From Diprion similis (lineage: Eukaryota; Arthropoda; Insecta; Hymenoptera; Diprionidae): a stretch of 64,000 bases of DNA. Numbering within the stretch: the first letter of the stretch is position 1; every line of letters starts with the position of its first letter. The notes under the pieces were generated by a model, which saw only the letters and a list, made by a program, of their open reading frames with translations, did not search any database and was not told the origin of the DNA. Shown one piece after another: positions 14,229-25,800 of this stretch. The translations under genes were made by a program, and so were the position numbers. The DNA lies in contig NC_060108.1 in assembly GCF_021155765.1 (NCBI RefSeq), positions 18,935,025-18,999,024 on the forward strand. Reading direction: 5' to 3'.

Positions 14229-15049
14229 AATTCCAACTGAAAATGTGTTGAGAGGTTCAAGTTTTCAACGTAGTATAATAAATACATCAGAAAGAATTGT
14301 GGCCAGAAAAAGAAGAGAAAATGAGTGTAAAATTTGTTATATGAGTATTAATTTCCTTTTAATTTACTGTTCTGAAAATTCTTAGTGTTAAAGTCATTTA
14401 GTTTTGTGTTCATATTTTATTGCATTAACATTGGGAATTTCAACTTTACAATATATTAAATAAAATAGATCAGGTAGATAAATTGATTTGTGTCATTATT
14501 ATTTATACACTATTGTGGCAGCACTTTGGATTATTTTTTAACAGGCATATGTGTACAGGACTATATTTAAAAAATGTTGATACTTCATTCCAGTTTCACA
14601 AGCATTTGGTAAAAATATTCTTGTACTGGATATTGATGATGAAATTAATTGGAGAAAAAAAGTTTTGATTTAACAATAAATATTAGGAACGATTAGACTA
14701 GGTGTACATATTGGTTGGAAATTCGGGAAAGCATGAATTTAACTCAGGTAAATCTACCTGTGGAGAAGAGGAAAAAAAAAATAAGCAATATGCGAAATTC
14801 GAGCTGCATACAAAGATAATAAAAATGTGGGTTTTCTATGCTCTTTCAAGTTTTAAACCCGATTTCAAACTATGAAGCTACTAAGTGCCCATATACATCC
14901 ACACAAATGCACACGCAGACATGTATTTACAAAAGTGAATTTTTTTGTAACAGGAATTTTCAACTCCTGATAAAAATAAGAGACGTATAACAAGCTCATC
15001 TGTTTTCTTTATCCAAATACAAACCACATTTAGTATACGATCATCTTTT
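14229..15049. other. Convergent intergenic region between the 7TM gene and MPHOSPH6
   Basis: These 820 bp hold the 3' UTRs of the plus-strand receptor-like gene and of minus-strand MPHOSPH6. Several AATAAA-type signals are present (for example ttaaataaaata near 14,456 and aacaataaata near 14,672). No coding-like frame is seen. Confidence 0.6.
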
Positions 15050-16037
15050 TTAATCGGATGGTTTTAAAAATTTTGGTTTTTTCTCTACAGGTTCTATTTC
15101 GATGCTGTCATCCCTTACATATTTCTTGTTTTCATGTTTAGTCCTGAATTTCTTTGCCATTGTATCTACTGCCGAGGATCTGTAATGCTTTGCCATCTGT
15201 TCATCAGATATTTCGGTCTCATTCTGTTTCTGAGTCAAAGCTTGCTTAGCTTCTTCTTCTAATTCCATCAGTCTCTCTATCTCTGGATTCATACCGCGAA
15301 AGCTCACTCGACCGTCAAGCAAACCTTCACAAAATACAAAGCTTGGCTCAATGATGAATTTATCCCTATAACAAGTATCGAAATTGAATGAACCAGATAT
15401 CTAAAAAAAATAAGATCTAAATGATTATGTTTGTATTAGAGAAATTGCCTAGCAGTAATTTGTGAAAACAATCCAATAAAGAAGGAAACAAATCTGCTGC
15501 TTAACGATATAAATATTGATTCATCAGATTTCAGCTAATCTTCCCAAATATTTTTCATTTGTATCTTATGATTTACATTGATTGCAGCTATCACTGAATG
15601 AAACGTGCGTTTTGTCAACTAGTATTTTGTTTATTCACTATTTACGTACTAATTGATTTTATTAGTATTCAAGTCAATTGTATCAGTGCCATTTCCAAAA
15701 GATATAATTACTGTAGGATTTTTTTCAGTAGAAATTGAGACTCCTTGAAAGTGGAAAATATCATTTGTTGCCAACGAATTTGTAAACTTACGATCCTTTC
15801 TTCATCTGATTAGTCAGCTGTGCCCCAAAGTATTCTTCGCCTTCTTCTTGAAACAGCTGCTTTTCCACTTTCTCTTTGGTTCGTTTCATGAACTGGATGA
15901 AAAGGATTAAACAAAATTGGGAGATATGAAATGAAATAATCTGATAAAAATATGTAAACTATACAAATCTCGTCTATTACCTTCATTTCCAAAATACCTT
16001 TCGACAATTTCGTTTTGTTGACTTCTCTTGCAGTCAT
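15050..16037 (-). CDS. MPHOSPH6: M-phase phosphoprotein 6, exosome-associated RNA-binding protein
   Basis: Three exons on the minus strand (16037-15981, 15892-15792, 15365-15050) join in phase to give 157 residues; the human protein has 160. Family marks are an N-terminal KTKLSKGILEMKFMKR block, the central FIIEPSFVFCEGLLDGRVSF block with SFRGMNPEIERLM after it, and the C-terminal FLKPSD. MPP6 recruits MTR4 to the nuclear RNA exosome and is needed for 5.8S rRNA 3' maturation. The start codon lies in MTAREVNKTKLSK, which matches the family's N-terminus in place. The gene is head-to-head with AKTIP. Confidence 0.95.
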
Positions 16038-17051
16038 TTTTAATGAAATTATGGACGTGGATCGGCGGTTGTAAAATTTCTTGCTTTCAGACTCAAACAA
16101 TACGTGATTTCAAGACCAAGTATGTTTTGTGAAGAAAACTAGTAAATACGAGGCAACCAGTAAACTGCAGCAAACAATTACGGAACCCAACCTAAATCTT
16201 TGATGTTTTTGGTTATGTTTCATTTTTCCTAACAAGCATGGTACTCACACAAAGCATGGACCCCTACAGTTAGATGGAGCGAAGTGAGCTAGGAAAACGC
16301 TGACGTTTGGATCGTTCAAAGATGATCAAATCGATCCAATCTCGAAACAGTGACTTAACTTCAGTTCTATCACAGATGTCAGATGAGTTAGGTAGTTTAT
16401 TAATAAATGTTATAAACCTCTTGATTAATATTTAATTATGATTCTGTTTAAACAGTTCTATAATTAAAAGTTTAAGATCACAAAAAGACGTATATTATTA
16501 ATGATCGTAACGATGTCATCAAGATATACAACGACCGGGATTAAGGTAAACATAATAATTTATCTCCAAACTTCTAACCAACATATTTTACCAAAATAAA
16601 GCAATAACGACCATCTGCAATGATAACACTTATAATAATAGGGTATCAGTCATGTGTGTGTGGTTTCGGATAGTGATGGAATAATATAACTCATAAAAAT
16701 CTAGTAATTGCTACAAAAAATGTCAGAAACAATCTAACACGTTTGGATAGGATACAGACAAGATTTCTGGATAGACCTTTACAGATTCGATTTGTATCTG
16801 TCCGTGTCTGTCAGTATCCTGTAAGTATCGTGTCAGAATGTGTCCGATCCTGTCGGGAATTTTTAGCATTTTTAGTATGGCATATTAAACATTGAACTTC
16901 TCCTGATTATACCTGTATGACTGTCGTGAGTCTAGGTTAACTTGCATCTAGTCACTCTGCTGTGTGAATATCTACACTCTCAAGTTTGTTAGTTATTTAT
17001 GTGAATTTTTGAAATTTAAAAAAAATTTTACCTTCAAAGGGTGAAGGAGAT
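16038..17051. promoter_or_regulatory. Shared upstream region of MPHOSPH6 and AKTIP
   Basis: One kilobase lies between divergent start codons, so both promoters should be here. The segment at about 16,790-16,860 repeats variants of gtcctgt/gtgtctgt, a small imperfect direct repeat. No TATA box or coding frame was identified. Confidence 0.5.
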
Positions 17052-18578
17052 ATGGGCGACGACTTCAGGCAGCAAGGATCGCTCAAGAAGTTATTGCCAT
17101 CCAATAGTAACGGAGAGACGCAGCTTGCCATGTCCACTAGAATAATCGAGAGACCGCCTGCGACACACAGTAACAAAGAATATGCTGTGTTCTTACAAGA
17201 GTACATAATTCTTTCTGAATAGTAAGTTGAATAGTCCATCTACTTTTTCACTTGTGTGTGAAATAATGACGTTTTTAATTTTGATCGACCATTAAGTCGC
17301 ATCTTGCAGATAAAATGTTACATTGCAAGAACTTTGTTTCTGGCGCAGGTGCTTTAATTCTAAGCACTGAATCATTCTGGAAATGCTCAAAATTTAACAA
17401 TAATTTGTGATGTAATCGATTTTAATTTTGTTTAGTATCGTCGATAAATCTGTAACATTGAATAATTTTGTTTCAGTAACATGATGCAGAAGCAAGATCT
17501 GAAAGGAATTTACGTGATTCCCTCTGCAAATAATTCGTTTTGTAAGTTAAATCATGAAGTTTGCTTTGATTGTGTGAAATGTCATCCTATTTCAATACTT
17601 CCAGGATTGATTGAAAACAGTTTGTGTAAGTGTTGGCCTTTTTCCTTGCAGTGTGGTTTGGAGTTTTCTTTGTTAGACAAGGAATTTACCAAGGTGGAGT
17701 ATTCAGATTCACAATTACTTTACCCTCAACTTTTCCTGACGGTGGTTGCCCGGTAAGTTCCATAAATCATTCAGGCGAGTTACGTTGCTTATTATGTAAT
17801 CTGTATCATATATAGTTATATTTGTTTTCTCTTTGTAACGTTGCTAACCATTTGATTATCTTACAGAAAGTTAAATTCCAACCAAATGTATTTCATCCCT
17901 TATTGAAGGTGGATACTGGAGAGTTAGATACAACATGGGAATTTCCAGAATGGAAACGAAACAATAGAGTTTGGCAATTAGTGCAATACATTGTCAAAGT
18001 GTTTTCAAAAATCGATTCAAAGATGCCGTCCGTTAATGAAGAAGCTCTGATGCTGTAAGAAAATTATTGTCTTCTGATATGCCCTTTTCAAGCATACTGA
18101 TTATAGTCATTACTAATGTATTCAGAAATTCAAAATTTCTATTGAATGGTATGTTATTAATTTATCTGTATATATTGTTTTAGATTTACAAGTAACGTTG
18201 AAAGTTTCCAGAAACAAGCTAGGGCAAGCGTTACAGAGAGTTTGAGTCAGCTTTACGATCCACCTCCAACTGACGATCCACATTACATTACTTTTTCCCC
18301 TTATGACAGTTCATTGCACGATGGTATCAAAGAGGAGATATTAAAATCAAAGGTAATTTTTAACTTGTGGTTTTTGAAAAACATTATGTCTATATCAGCA
18401 ATAAGACACCAAAGCATGAAACGTGAAGTTGTTATATATGAAATAAAATCAACAGCTACTGTAGATAAAGAATTCAAATTTTGGTTAATTTCAGAAGGAA
18501 GAAGAAAATAAAGTGCTTGGATTTTCTTGGGTACAGCCAGGTTCGCTTCAGCCTTTTTCAAAACCAGAAACAAGATAA
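17052..18578 (+). CDS. AKTIP: AKT-interacting protein / fused toes homologue, inactive E2-like protein
   Basis: Six exons (17052-17221, 17477-17541, 17652-17752, 17867-18054, 18184-18352, 18495-18578) give 258 residues; human AKTIP has 292. The N-terminus carries polar residues, then a UBC fold begins at [11 protein letters not shown]. The E2 core reads [20 protein letters not shown]. The place of the E2 catalytic site reads [20 protein letters not shown] and holds no cysteine, as is known for this family. The C-terminus ends in [16 protein letters not shown], a strong family mark. Known role: with Hook proteins and FHIP it forms the FTS-Hook-FHIP complex, a dynein adaptor for endosomal vesicles; it also has telomere-linked roles in mammals. 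The ATG at 17,052 is the first one that opens into this frame. Confidence 0.95.
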
Positions 18579-19505
18579 CAAAAACTTTTTAACCGTGGAG
18601 AATCATTGTTAATACGATAGATGAGGTATGTTCAAACCTTTGAAATTCATAATTTTCGACATATACTGATTGCAATCGTCATTTGACAAGAGATAAACAA
18701 ATGGTACAATGTACGACTTAATATTTTTCTATGTATGTTTATAAAGACTTAACCAATTTAAATAAGTAAATCTTTAATCAAACTGCCGTACAGTTTTGGA
18801 TAAGGAATCCAAAATTTTTCATACATGTGTGACGTATCAGAGTTTATATTTCTAAAAGTATAAACGTATATCTCTAATTTATGCTAATGTCTCAGAGTAG
18901 GCCCCATGCTAAAATGATTATATCACAGAAGTCCGATGGAGTGTTATCGTTATTAATTTTAATATTTATTACGCATGATATAATTCGATTGACTTATAGG
19001 CTCGTGCACTATTACGTAGAATAGGTATAACGAATTTATAACTGCTCCTTTGTAAGGTAATGGATATATAAAAAAGGTGTCATCGAATATGTTGACTGAA
19101 GACTGTTAAACGTTAAAATGGCTTTTTATGGCTCAGGGCCCAATTAGCTGCTGAGTACTGGTCACAAAAATTTGCCCAGGAGAGGAGTAATATTCTCTCT
19201 TCAACGTCTAATATGATACTTCATTTTTTAGTAGAAAAATTACCATCATTTCATGGTTCAGTCTACAAATTTTTAAACTTAACAAATGCAGAGCTAAGAA
19301 TAAATGATTTTTCAATTTATTATTTCGCAATTTTTTTTAGGAAACTAAAAATCACTTCAGTCATATCTCTATTAGACTCTGCTGTGCTTAAAGCTTTTCT
19401 GCGAATGTTTCTTCTTCTCGACAATGCCAACTCTCATATTTTCAAATGTATACTTTAAACGAATTGCAACAAAATGACAGTAAAAATAATTAGTTTAATA
19501 ATTTG
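18579..19505. other. Convergent intergenic region between AKTIP and the UPF0598 gene
   Basis: This AT-rich stretch should hold the two 3' UTRs. An open stretch at 19,213-19,458 has low-complexity hydrophobic composition and no splice support, so I do not call it a gene. Confidence 0.6.
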
Positions 19506-21344
19506 TCACAGATCTTTTTTTGTAATTTTTTCATGCCATTCGGAATCCAGATCATATCTATTACTGTCCCAAGAAAAATGCGTTGGACTTTGTTCTTCGC
19601 CGTTGTGGAATTCAAAGTATTTGCTAAATTCTATTGCCAGCTTAGATCGCACCAAGCCTATGCCACCAGCAATTATTGGTGCAGGATGATAAACTCGTCC
19701 AGTTTCCATGCTCATGAAGATTTTTGCTGGCTCAAAAGGAACCTGTGATCATAACCAACATTCACATGTGAGCAGATTTATTAATTTTCCATTTATGGTC
19801 TAAGCCCAAATTTAGGTTTTCCTTGATGTAAAAGATGGACAGAAAAAGAAAACCTACAAACCGTTAGTAACTCATCAGCATGTGCATAACTAAATTGATT
19901 TTTCACTACTCCAGTATCTAAGTCTTCCTTTCGAATAACATGTGTAAACACGATTGGCAGATCATCACATCTGACAAAATTTCGTTCTCTTCCACATAGT
20001 GACAGGTAGGGAAAATCATTCATGTAACGGCCAGTTTCATTTTTACGAAGTCTTTTGAAGAAGAATGCCAAAAACTTTTTTTCTGAAATTTAATAAATCA
20101 ATTTGCCAGACTGCTTCCAAGATAAATCGTTGAAAAAGGTTCACATGGATTAGATTTATTTTATTTCAAACTTATAAGAATTTGACAACAAATGCATACA
20201 AGCTAGAAATACTATGTTTGTATTTTTATGTGAATTGTTCCCATTTTCAAGAAAATTTGGCTTGGAATTTAGAGCAGAGATTGAATTAACTGATCTCTAC
20301 ACTAGAGATCTCTATACTAAAGATCAGTGTTGAAATCTGCGAGTGTTTGATTTATTAACTGTTAATACGTTTTAGATCAATTACAAATCAATGTGTGAAA
20401 CAGTCGCAGATTCTTGTCTCTCGTTTATTTTAATTGTTGTTTTAATCTATTCAATACAAGTCAGAGATATATGATACGCACCTTTAAAACAAGAGGTAAA
20501 GTTCTTCATTCGAGAATCATCAAGAAATAACTGTCAATTTGAAAAATAAACCAATTTTATACATGCAGCTCTGGAGACCATATAAAATATTTTGAAATTC
20601 AACCAATATTCAATATGTTAAAAAGATCTTTATTCAAGTAAAAAACAACATCCACTGAAACCATTACAGGTATTCAACTGGAACCAATAAATGTGAAAAT
20701 ATTGGAACAGTCTTAACTTATTTTGCTCTGATTGAATTTTTTTCAATGTAATGTCTATGTACCGTAGATCTGTATCAGTAAGATCAGTGGGGAGATCTAC
20801 ATATATGGCACCTAGCAGTTAGCTTGGATTTGTTGTTAGAAGTATTAATTGTGAATAAAAACGTTGACTTCCATGGCTGGAAAAGTCGTTTATAGTTAAT
20901 CTCAAAATATTCGAAAATCTTTGTAGGATAAATGTGTGGAAAATTTTCTGAAGACAGTTCGCAATTTTGCCGGAACATTTCAAAACCTGTTTAAACGGCT
21001 GCAAATTACTCGTTAAATTCAGGAGCCTCTACGGCGTTTCATCGTAATAGCAGCATCCACAGAAATAGAGATACCGATCATAGTTCTGATTCGGATTCAA
21101 TTAGTATCACACCCACCATTCCTTGGTGATCGATGTAATAGAAATATTCCCGAATACGAGGTTCGGGCGATTGTCCTTGCGTATAAGAGACAAGAGTTCT
21201 TCTGCTGAGTGTACATGTTGGACGCAGACGGTGATTTGATAGGTATTTATAGAACGAACAAAAGTCAGAATAAGTCATTAATCTACTGTTTGAAAGGGAT
21301 TTGAGATTCAACATTAGGTGAAAAACTGTTTGAGAACGATACAT
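19506..21344 (-). CDS. UPF0598 family protein (human C8orf82 homologue)
   Basis: Four minus-strand exons (21344-21117, 20530-20482, 20082-19862, 19742-19506) join in phase to give 244 residues. The second exon is only 49 nt, yet it supplies the conserved LFLDDSRMKNFTSCFK. The family core is clear: REYFYYIDHQGM, then CGRERNFVRCDDLPIVFTH, then VYHPAPIIAGGIGLVRSKLA. The first ~60 residues are rich in Ser, Arg and Lys, poor in acidic residues and could be a mitochondrial targeting sequence, which is inference. The biochemical function of UPF0598 proteins is not known. The gene is tail-to-tail with AKTIP. Its first intron holds only AT-rich sequence. Its second intron holds a 12-bp palindrome near 20,303. 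Confidence 0.95.
20303..20314. repeat. 12-bp perfect palindrome in a UPF0598 intron
   Basis: The sequence tagagatctcta is its own reverse complement. It is flanked by further gatctcta and aaagatc copies between about 20,290 and 20,330, so the region is a small cluster of interleaved inverted and direct repeats. It lies in the intron between the 49-nt exon and the third exon. Function unknown. Confidence 0.6.
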
Positions 21345-21755
21345 CGAGCAATATGAATAAGAAACTGCTATGCTATGTCAGAATGTTTACATAAGAGGCA
21401 TGAGTGATATGGGGACGTTAGGAATATTTTCAGCCCCCCCTCCCCTCCCCCCGATTTCGTAGCGCCCTCTGGCACAAAGTAGTTTCTTGGAACTAATTTT
21501 CGACTGCATGTCGGTAACCAACTAATATCAGAGAGTAATACTCTGCCGTATTTAGTATTTACTCGGAGCCACTCGGAGCATATCAGAAAGTGGGCGAAGA
21601 AGAGAGAGAGAGAGAGGGGTATATGCCGGTTAACACATGATTGGTCAATGCGTTGCCTCTCAGCCAATCAAATGCAGAGTGAGAGAGACGGAGAATCTCA
21701 AGTATATATATCGCTCTCTCAACACTTTGGCTGCAGTCTTCGCCAGGTTGTCGAC
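21345..21755. promoter_or_regulatory. Compact regulatory region upstream of the UPF0598 gene, with TATA/CCAAT promoter facing right
   Basis: From left to right this holds a C-run block at 21,432-21,452 (G-rich on the minus strand), a CTCF-like site at 21,460-21,472, a GAGA tract at 21,601-21,616, two CCAAT-type elements (attggtcaat near 21,641; agccaatca near 21,662) and a TATA-like agtatatatatcg near 21,700. The TATA and CCAAT spacing points to a plus-strand start near 21,730. The left half should serve the UPF0598 gene. Element positions are read directly; activity is inference. Confidence 0.5.
21460..21472 (-). promoter_or_regulatory. CTCF-like binding site
   Basis: On the minus strand this reads ccagagggcgcta. 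It differs by one base from the common CTCF core ccagggggcgcta. It sits beside a run of C blocks between the UPF0598 and KATNB1 promoters, where a boundary would be sensible. Motif match only. Confidence 0.4.
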
Positions 21756-21881
21756 ATGGAGCTATCTCCAGTAGTATATGCTCTAAGGGTATTTAGCATC
21801 ACGAACGCATTGGACAATGACTGCCAGGTTCTGCTCTCAGCCGACAACCGTATTTTTGTGATGTCATTACTCCACGAATAA
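21756..21881 (+). CDS. Possible 41-residue small open frame downstream of a TATA/CCAAT promoter
   Basis: An ATG about 55 nt after the TATA-like element opens a 41-codon frame (begins MELSPVVYALRVFSITNA). I recognise no family. The frame could equally be part of a non-coding or 5' leader transcript running toward KATNB1. The main support is its position behind a promoter-like array. Low confidence as a protein gene. Confidence 0.2.
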   Translation: MELSPVVYALRVFSITNALDNDCQVLLSADNRIFVMSLLHE

Positions 21882-22191
21882 TCTGTGCGTCATTGGTTCA
21901 GACGTTGACTGAAGATATGTCAACAGTTCAGCATTGATGACGACGTCGTGTCATTCTGTAATAACTTCATACTTTGACGTACGTCCTTTACATAATGTGT
22001 TCCTGAATTTTTATCTCTTAATTATTACGCTAGTATTAAATTGAATTTCTTTCTCGACTCTTGTCGTTCATGAGAGAATTTAAAGACTGTCAATCCCGGG
22101 TAAATTTTCGGAACAAGTACTCAGCGGGTAAGTGGGCCTGAGGCCATAAGAAGCTGCGTTAGTGATTCGGTAGCTTCTTTATCGGTCGGAG

Positions 22192-22497
22192 TCATTGAAC
22201 ATGCGATTTTGTAAGATACAACAAAACCTCATCAGGGCAACCGTCTTTGGTGTCTTTAACAAGTTGCAGTCGACGCACTTGTGTTTCTCTCTGTGAAATC
22301 TTATGAAAAATCAAACAACAGCTATCAATGGTTTTGAAGAATTGGTTTATCTCTTCAACTGAATCATATTTTGTGCCCCGAGATTGCGCGAAACCATGCG
22401 CGAGACTAACGTCGTTCTGGTCGTTACTATCGATCTTTAAGTCTCGAATATCGTGATTTGAGTATCGACGTTGAGCAGCTGAGTTCGTGTATTCCAC
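22192..22497 (-). CDS. Candidate unrecognised coding exon, divergent from KATNB1
   Basis: A minus-strand frame of about 100 codons ends in a stop at 22,192. Its second half (SVEEINQFFKTIDSCCLIFH, then ISQRETQVRRLQL) looks like a soluble helical protein. There is no in-frame ATG in this stretch; the frame opens at a GTG. A plausible acceptor lies at about 22,479, and a donor at about 22,571 (ctttaggtaata on the minus strand) could join an upstream exon. That upstream exon has no start codon that I can find. It may be a real small gene with an unseen first exon or a chance open frame. Family unknown. Confidence 0.3.
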   Translation of the reverse strand: MEYTNSAAQRRYSNHDIRDLKIDSNDQNDVSLAHGFAQSRGTKYDSVEEINQFFKTIDSCCLIFHKISQRETQVRRLQLVKDTKDGCPDEVLLYLTKSHVQ

Positions 22498-22698
22498 AGA
22501 TGGAATTGTATGTCAAGGAGAGGATTGATACAGAGAAATGAGATACAACAAACGTGTAAATCAAGATATTACCTAAAGAAGACGCGGAAAAACATAACTG
22601 GATAGAATTTCTGCAGGCTGAACCATAACATAGCCAGAGGTTTCTCACTGTGTTTATGATCGACGTTAATAATAGACGACACAAGAGAATTAGTAAAA

Positions 22699-22779
22699 AT
22701 GCACCGTTCTAAATCGACCAAGAAAAAATTCTCCCCATCAAAACCAGTAAAACGTCAAACGAACACTGTTCCTAAATAA
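22699..22779 (+). CDS. Possible upstream open reading frame in the KATNB1 leader
   Basis: An ATG at 22,699 opens a 26-codon basic peptide (MHRSKSTKKKFSPSK...) that ends 34 nt before the KATNB1 start. If the KATNB1 transcript begins upstream of it, it would be a uORF able to reduce translation of the main frame. No transcript evidence is available. Confidence 0.22.
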   Translation: MHRSKSTKKKFSPSKPVKRQTNTVPK

Positions 22780-22813
22780 TTTTTTATTCATTCTATCATT
22801 TTTTACACCGAAA

Positions 22814-25800
22814 ATGGCTTCGTCAACAAAGAGATCCTGGAAATTACGTGAGTCACTTTACATATTCAATCGTATCTTATTACTTGTCAATATTTTTATT
22901 CAATTTTGTATCTACATGAGATTTGTCCACAGCTAACCTTTCACATTTTTCACATTAAAATCATTCAAAATCTCATTTTGATATTTACTACGGTTACTTC
23001 GGTAAAGTCATGTTTTTTCAGTGACCATAACCTTGAACTTTCTCCAAAATTAATTTGAATCATTCTATGTAAAATTCGAGTAGTACGAACCCGTACCTTG
23101 TAGCAAAAAAATTTGGTCAATAAAATTCAATTTTGCAAGTAGATAATTTAGCAGACAGTTTGCAATCTTTATTTTTACCGTCAAATTGTAAATGGCATTT
23201 CTGTGGAAAATTCCTATAAACTTTCAGACACGTTCAGTGAGCCACACAGGCTGTATGTCTCAACAATTCTTCGCTTTGAGTCCCTACAGTATTTTGACAA
23301 ATCAGACTATCCCTAAAATAATGCTTGCAAAGACTACTGAAGCCAGTCTAATTAATATCAAAGAAACCAATTGAAAAAGCTGTTTCAAACAAATTTTTTT
23401 ATACTTCTATTCTCGCAGAGGATTTTGCTGCTCATGCATCAAACGTCAACTGTCTAGCGTTGGGTCACAAATCTGGTCGAGTTTTAGTTACCGGCGGTGA
23501 TGATCGTAAAGTCAACTTATGGGCCGTTGGAAAGCACAACTGTATTATGGTGAGTAACCACTACTAACTGTATGATGAGTCTTGTTAGCTGATCAACAAT
23601 TATTATTAACAATGTAAAGCATTGCACAGGGCTTAATATAACAAATTCACAGATTTCAAACCTTTCTTTATTTTTTATCATCAATATTTATTTCCAATCC
23701 AATTTTAAAATCATTTTCTTGGCAAGTAACAATGATAGTAATAAAAAACTGACAAGTTGCGTCAAATTATTATGAAAAATTTCTTTTTTAAATGGTGCTT
23801 ACACTAAATTCTATCCGTATTAGAATCATAGATAATTGAATTTTTTTTTCAAACTGCAATATCAGGATCCATAGTATTCTTCATATAGCTGTATTTTTAT
23901 TCCAGAATTTTGTCAACAACTAGACGTATAAAAGTAGAATAAGTAGAAATTATAAAATGGTTATTCTATGTAGGACTGCAATGTAGACCCGATTCCTTTA
24001 CCAACATGGACCATTGTTTACAAGGCTCAAAGTATTCAAGTACGTTAGAGTTACTCAACTTTACGTCTATTTAGTGACGTTACAAATCACTATTTAAATC
24101 CTAGATCCTTATCTGTGATGGATGATTTTACATCACTGCAGGTATTGGTATCAGTAGTAATACTACCTGATTACTGAAATAGTAACAATGTCTTTTTCCC
24201 CTTTGCCGAAACGAAATGGCCTAGGCTGATATAATTTCTCAATTTAGCTAAACAGTGATACTTTTCGTTATTTTATGCATCTTTATCAATCAGCTACAAT
24301 GACTAAAGTCTTGATTGATACATACTATTTCTTCTTTGGTCTTATATCTACCTCAATGAACATTCCACTCCATTAATAGTGAACTTCGGATGTTTTGTTT
24401 TCTTTTTTTGTGCCGCCACACAGGTCCTCATTGGCAAATGAATTTCACATACTGAATTTTCAGATTTCAAAACTCAATTCAACGTGAAATCTTACTTCAG
24501 CAGCTGCTTTAGTCGTCGTTCTGTTTTTTTACTAGATCATTTTTAAAATCCGTTTTCAGAGCCTGAGTGGACATGCGACAGCAATAGAATGTGTTCGTTT
24601 CGGTCAAACGGAAGACTTAGTTTGCGCTGGATCACAGACTGGTGTGCTGAAAATTTGGGATCTAGAGCATGCAAAGCTTGCCAGAACTCTGACGGGGCAT
24701 GGAAATGGTATTAGATGCATGGATTTTCACCCCTATGGAGAATTATTAACGTCAGGAAGTCTGGACAAGGCAATAAAGCTGTGGGATATGAGAAGAAAGG
24801 GCTGTATATTTACTTACAAAGGCCATACAGATACTGTCAATAGCTTAAAATTTAGTCCAGACGGACAGTGGATAGCCAGTGCTGGAGCAGAAGGCAAAGT
24901 CAAGGTAAACATGCTAAGGATTAATGCAAAAATATTGTAAATAGATATTTCTGAATCGTTTAAAGTAAATTTTTTTCAATTAGTATAATAAACAAAAGTT
25001 TACACTTCATTATCTCAGGCTTGATGACTTCCTTAGTTAATCAATCAAGAATGATTCATAAGCTCTTTCAAAAAAGTTATTTTCATACTGAGTACCTGCC
25101 AATTTAAAATTCGTTGGTGCTGAAGCTCTATAATTTATTTATGTTATAATCGAAACAGTCACGTAAATTTTATATGAAAATGTTTACTTTATTTTTGAAT
25201 AAAGAAAATATCATTTATTTACCGAAAGTTTCAAGGTACTGTTGACAGGACTTAAAAAATATGCAATGTACAAAGTCAGTTAGGTGTTATGTAAATTTGA
25301 CAATTTTTTTTTCTTCAACTTCCATTAGTGAGTGACTCAATTCTTGACCGTATTTGTGTGATTTATGGAAATGACTCTATCAAAATTCATCAGGTACAAG
25401 CTCTGCTATCCAAGTATTGATGTTACGACTTGTAACAGGCTAATAACGTTAGAAAATTTTAAGTAATACACATAAATTTGAATTAACTTAGTTTTACATT
25501 AAAATTCCTCTGTTGATACGGAATCTCAGTTTGGTATCAGATATTTTCCTCCAAATTTTCTACTTGAACACCCTTAGATTATTGACAATAACCAATAAAC
25601 TCTGCAATTTCCTTACATGAGTATTTTGGCTCAAATAAGCGTAATTTACTGATACTACCTCTTTTCTACTAACATTTCTTCTATCTCCAGACTGTCACAT
25701 TGCTTACAGTTTTGTCACACACTCGCAGTTTTAACTCAAGACTTTTCTTGAGTTCAGTCAGACTTTATGGATTCAATCTAATGTTCATTTTTCATATATT

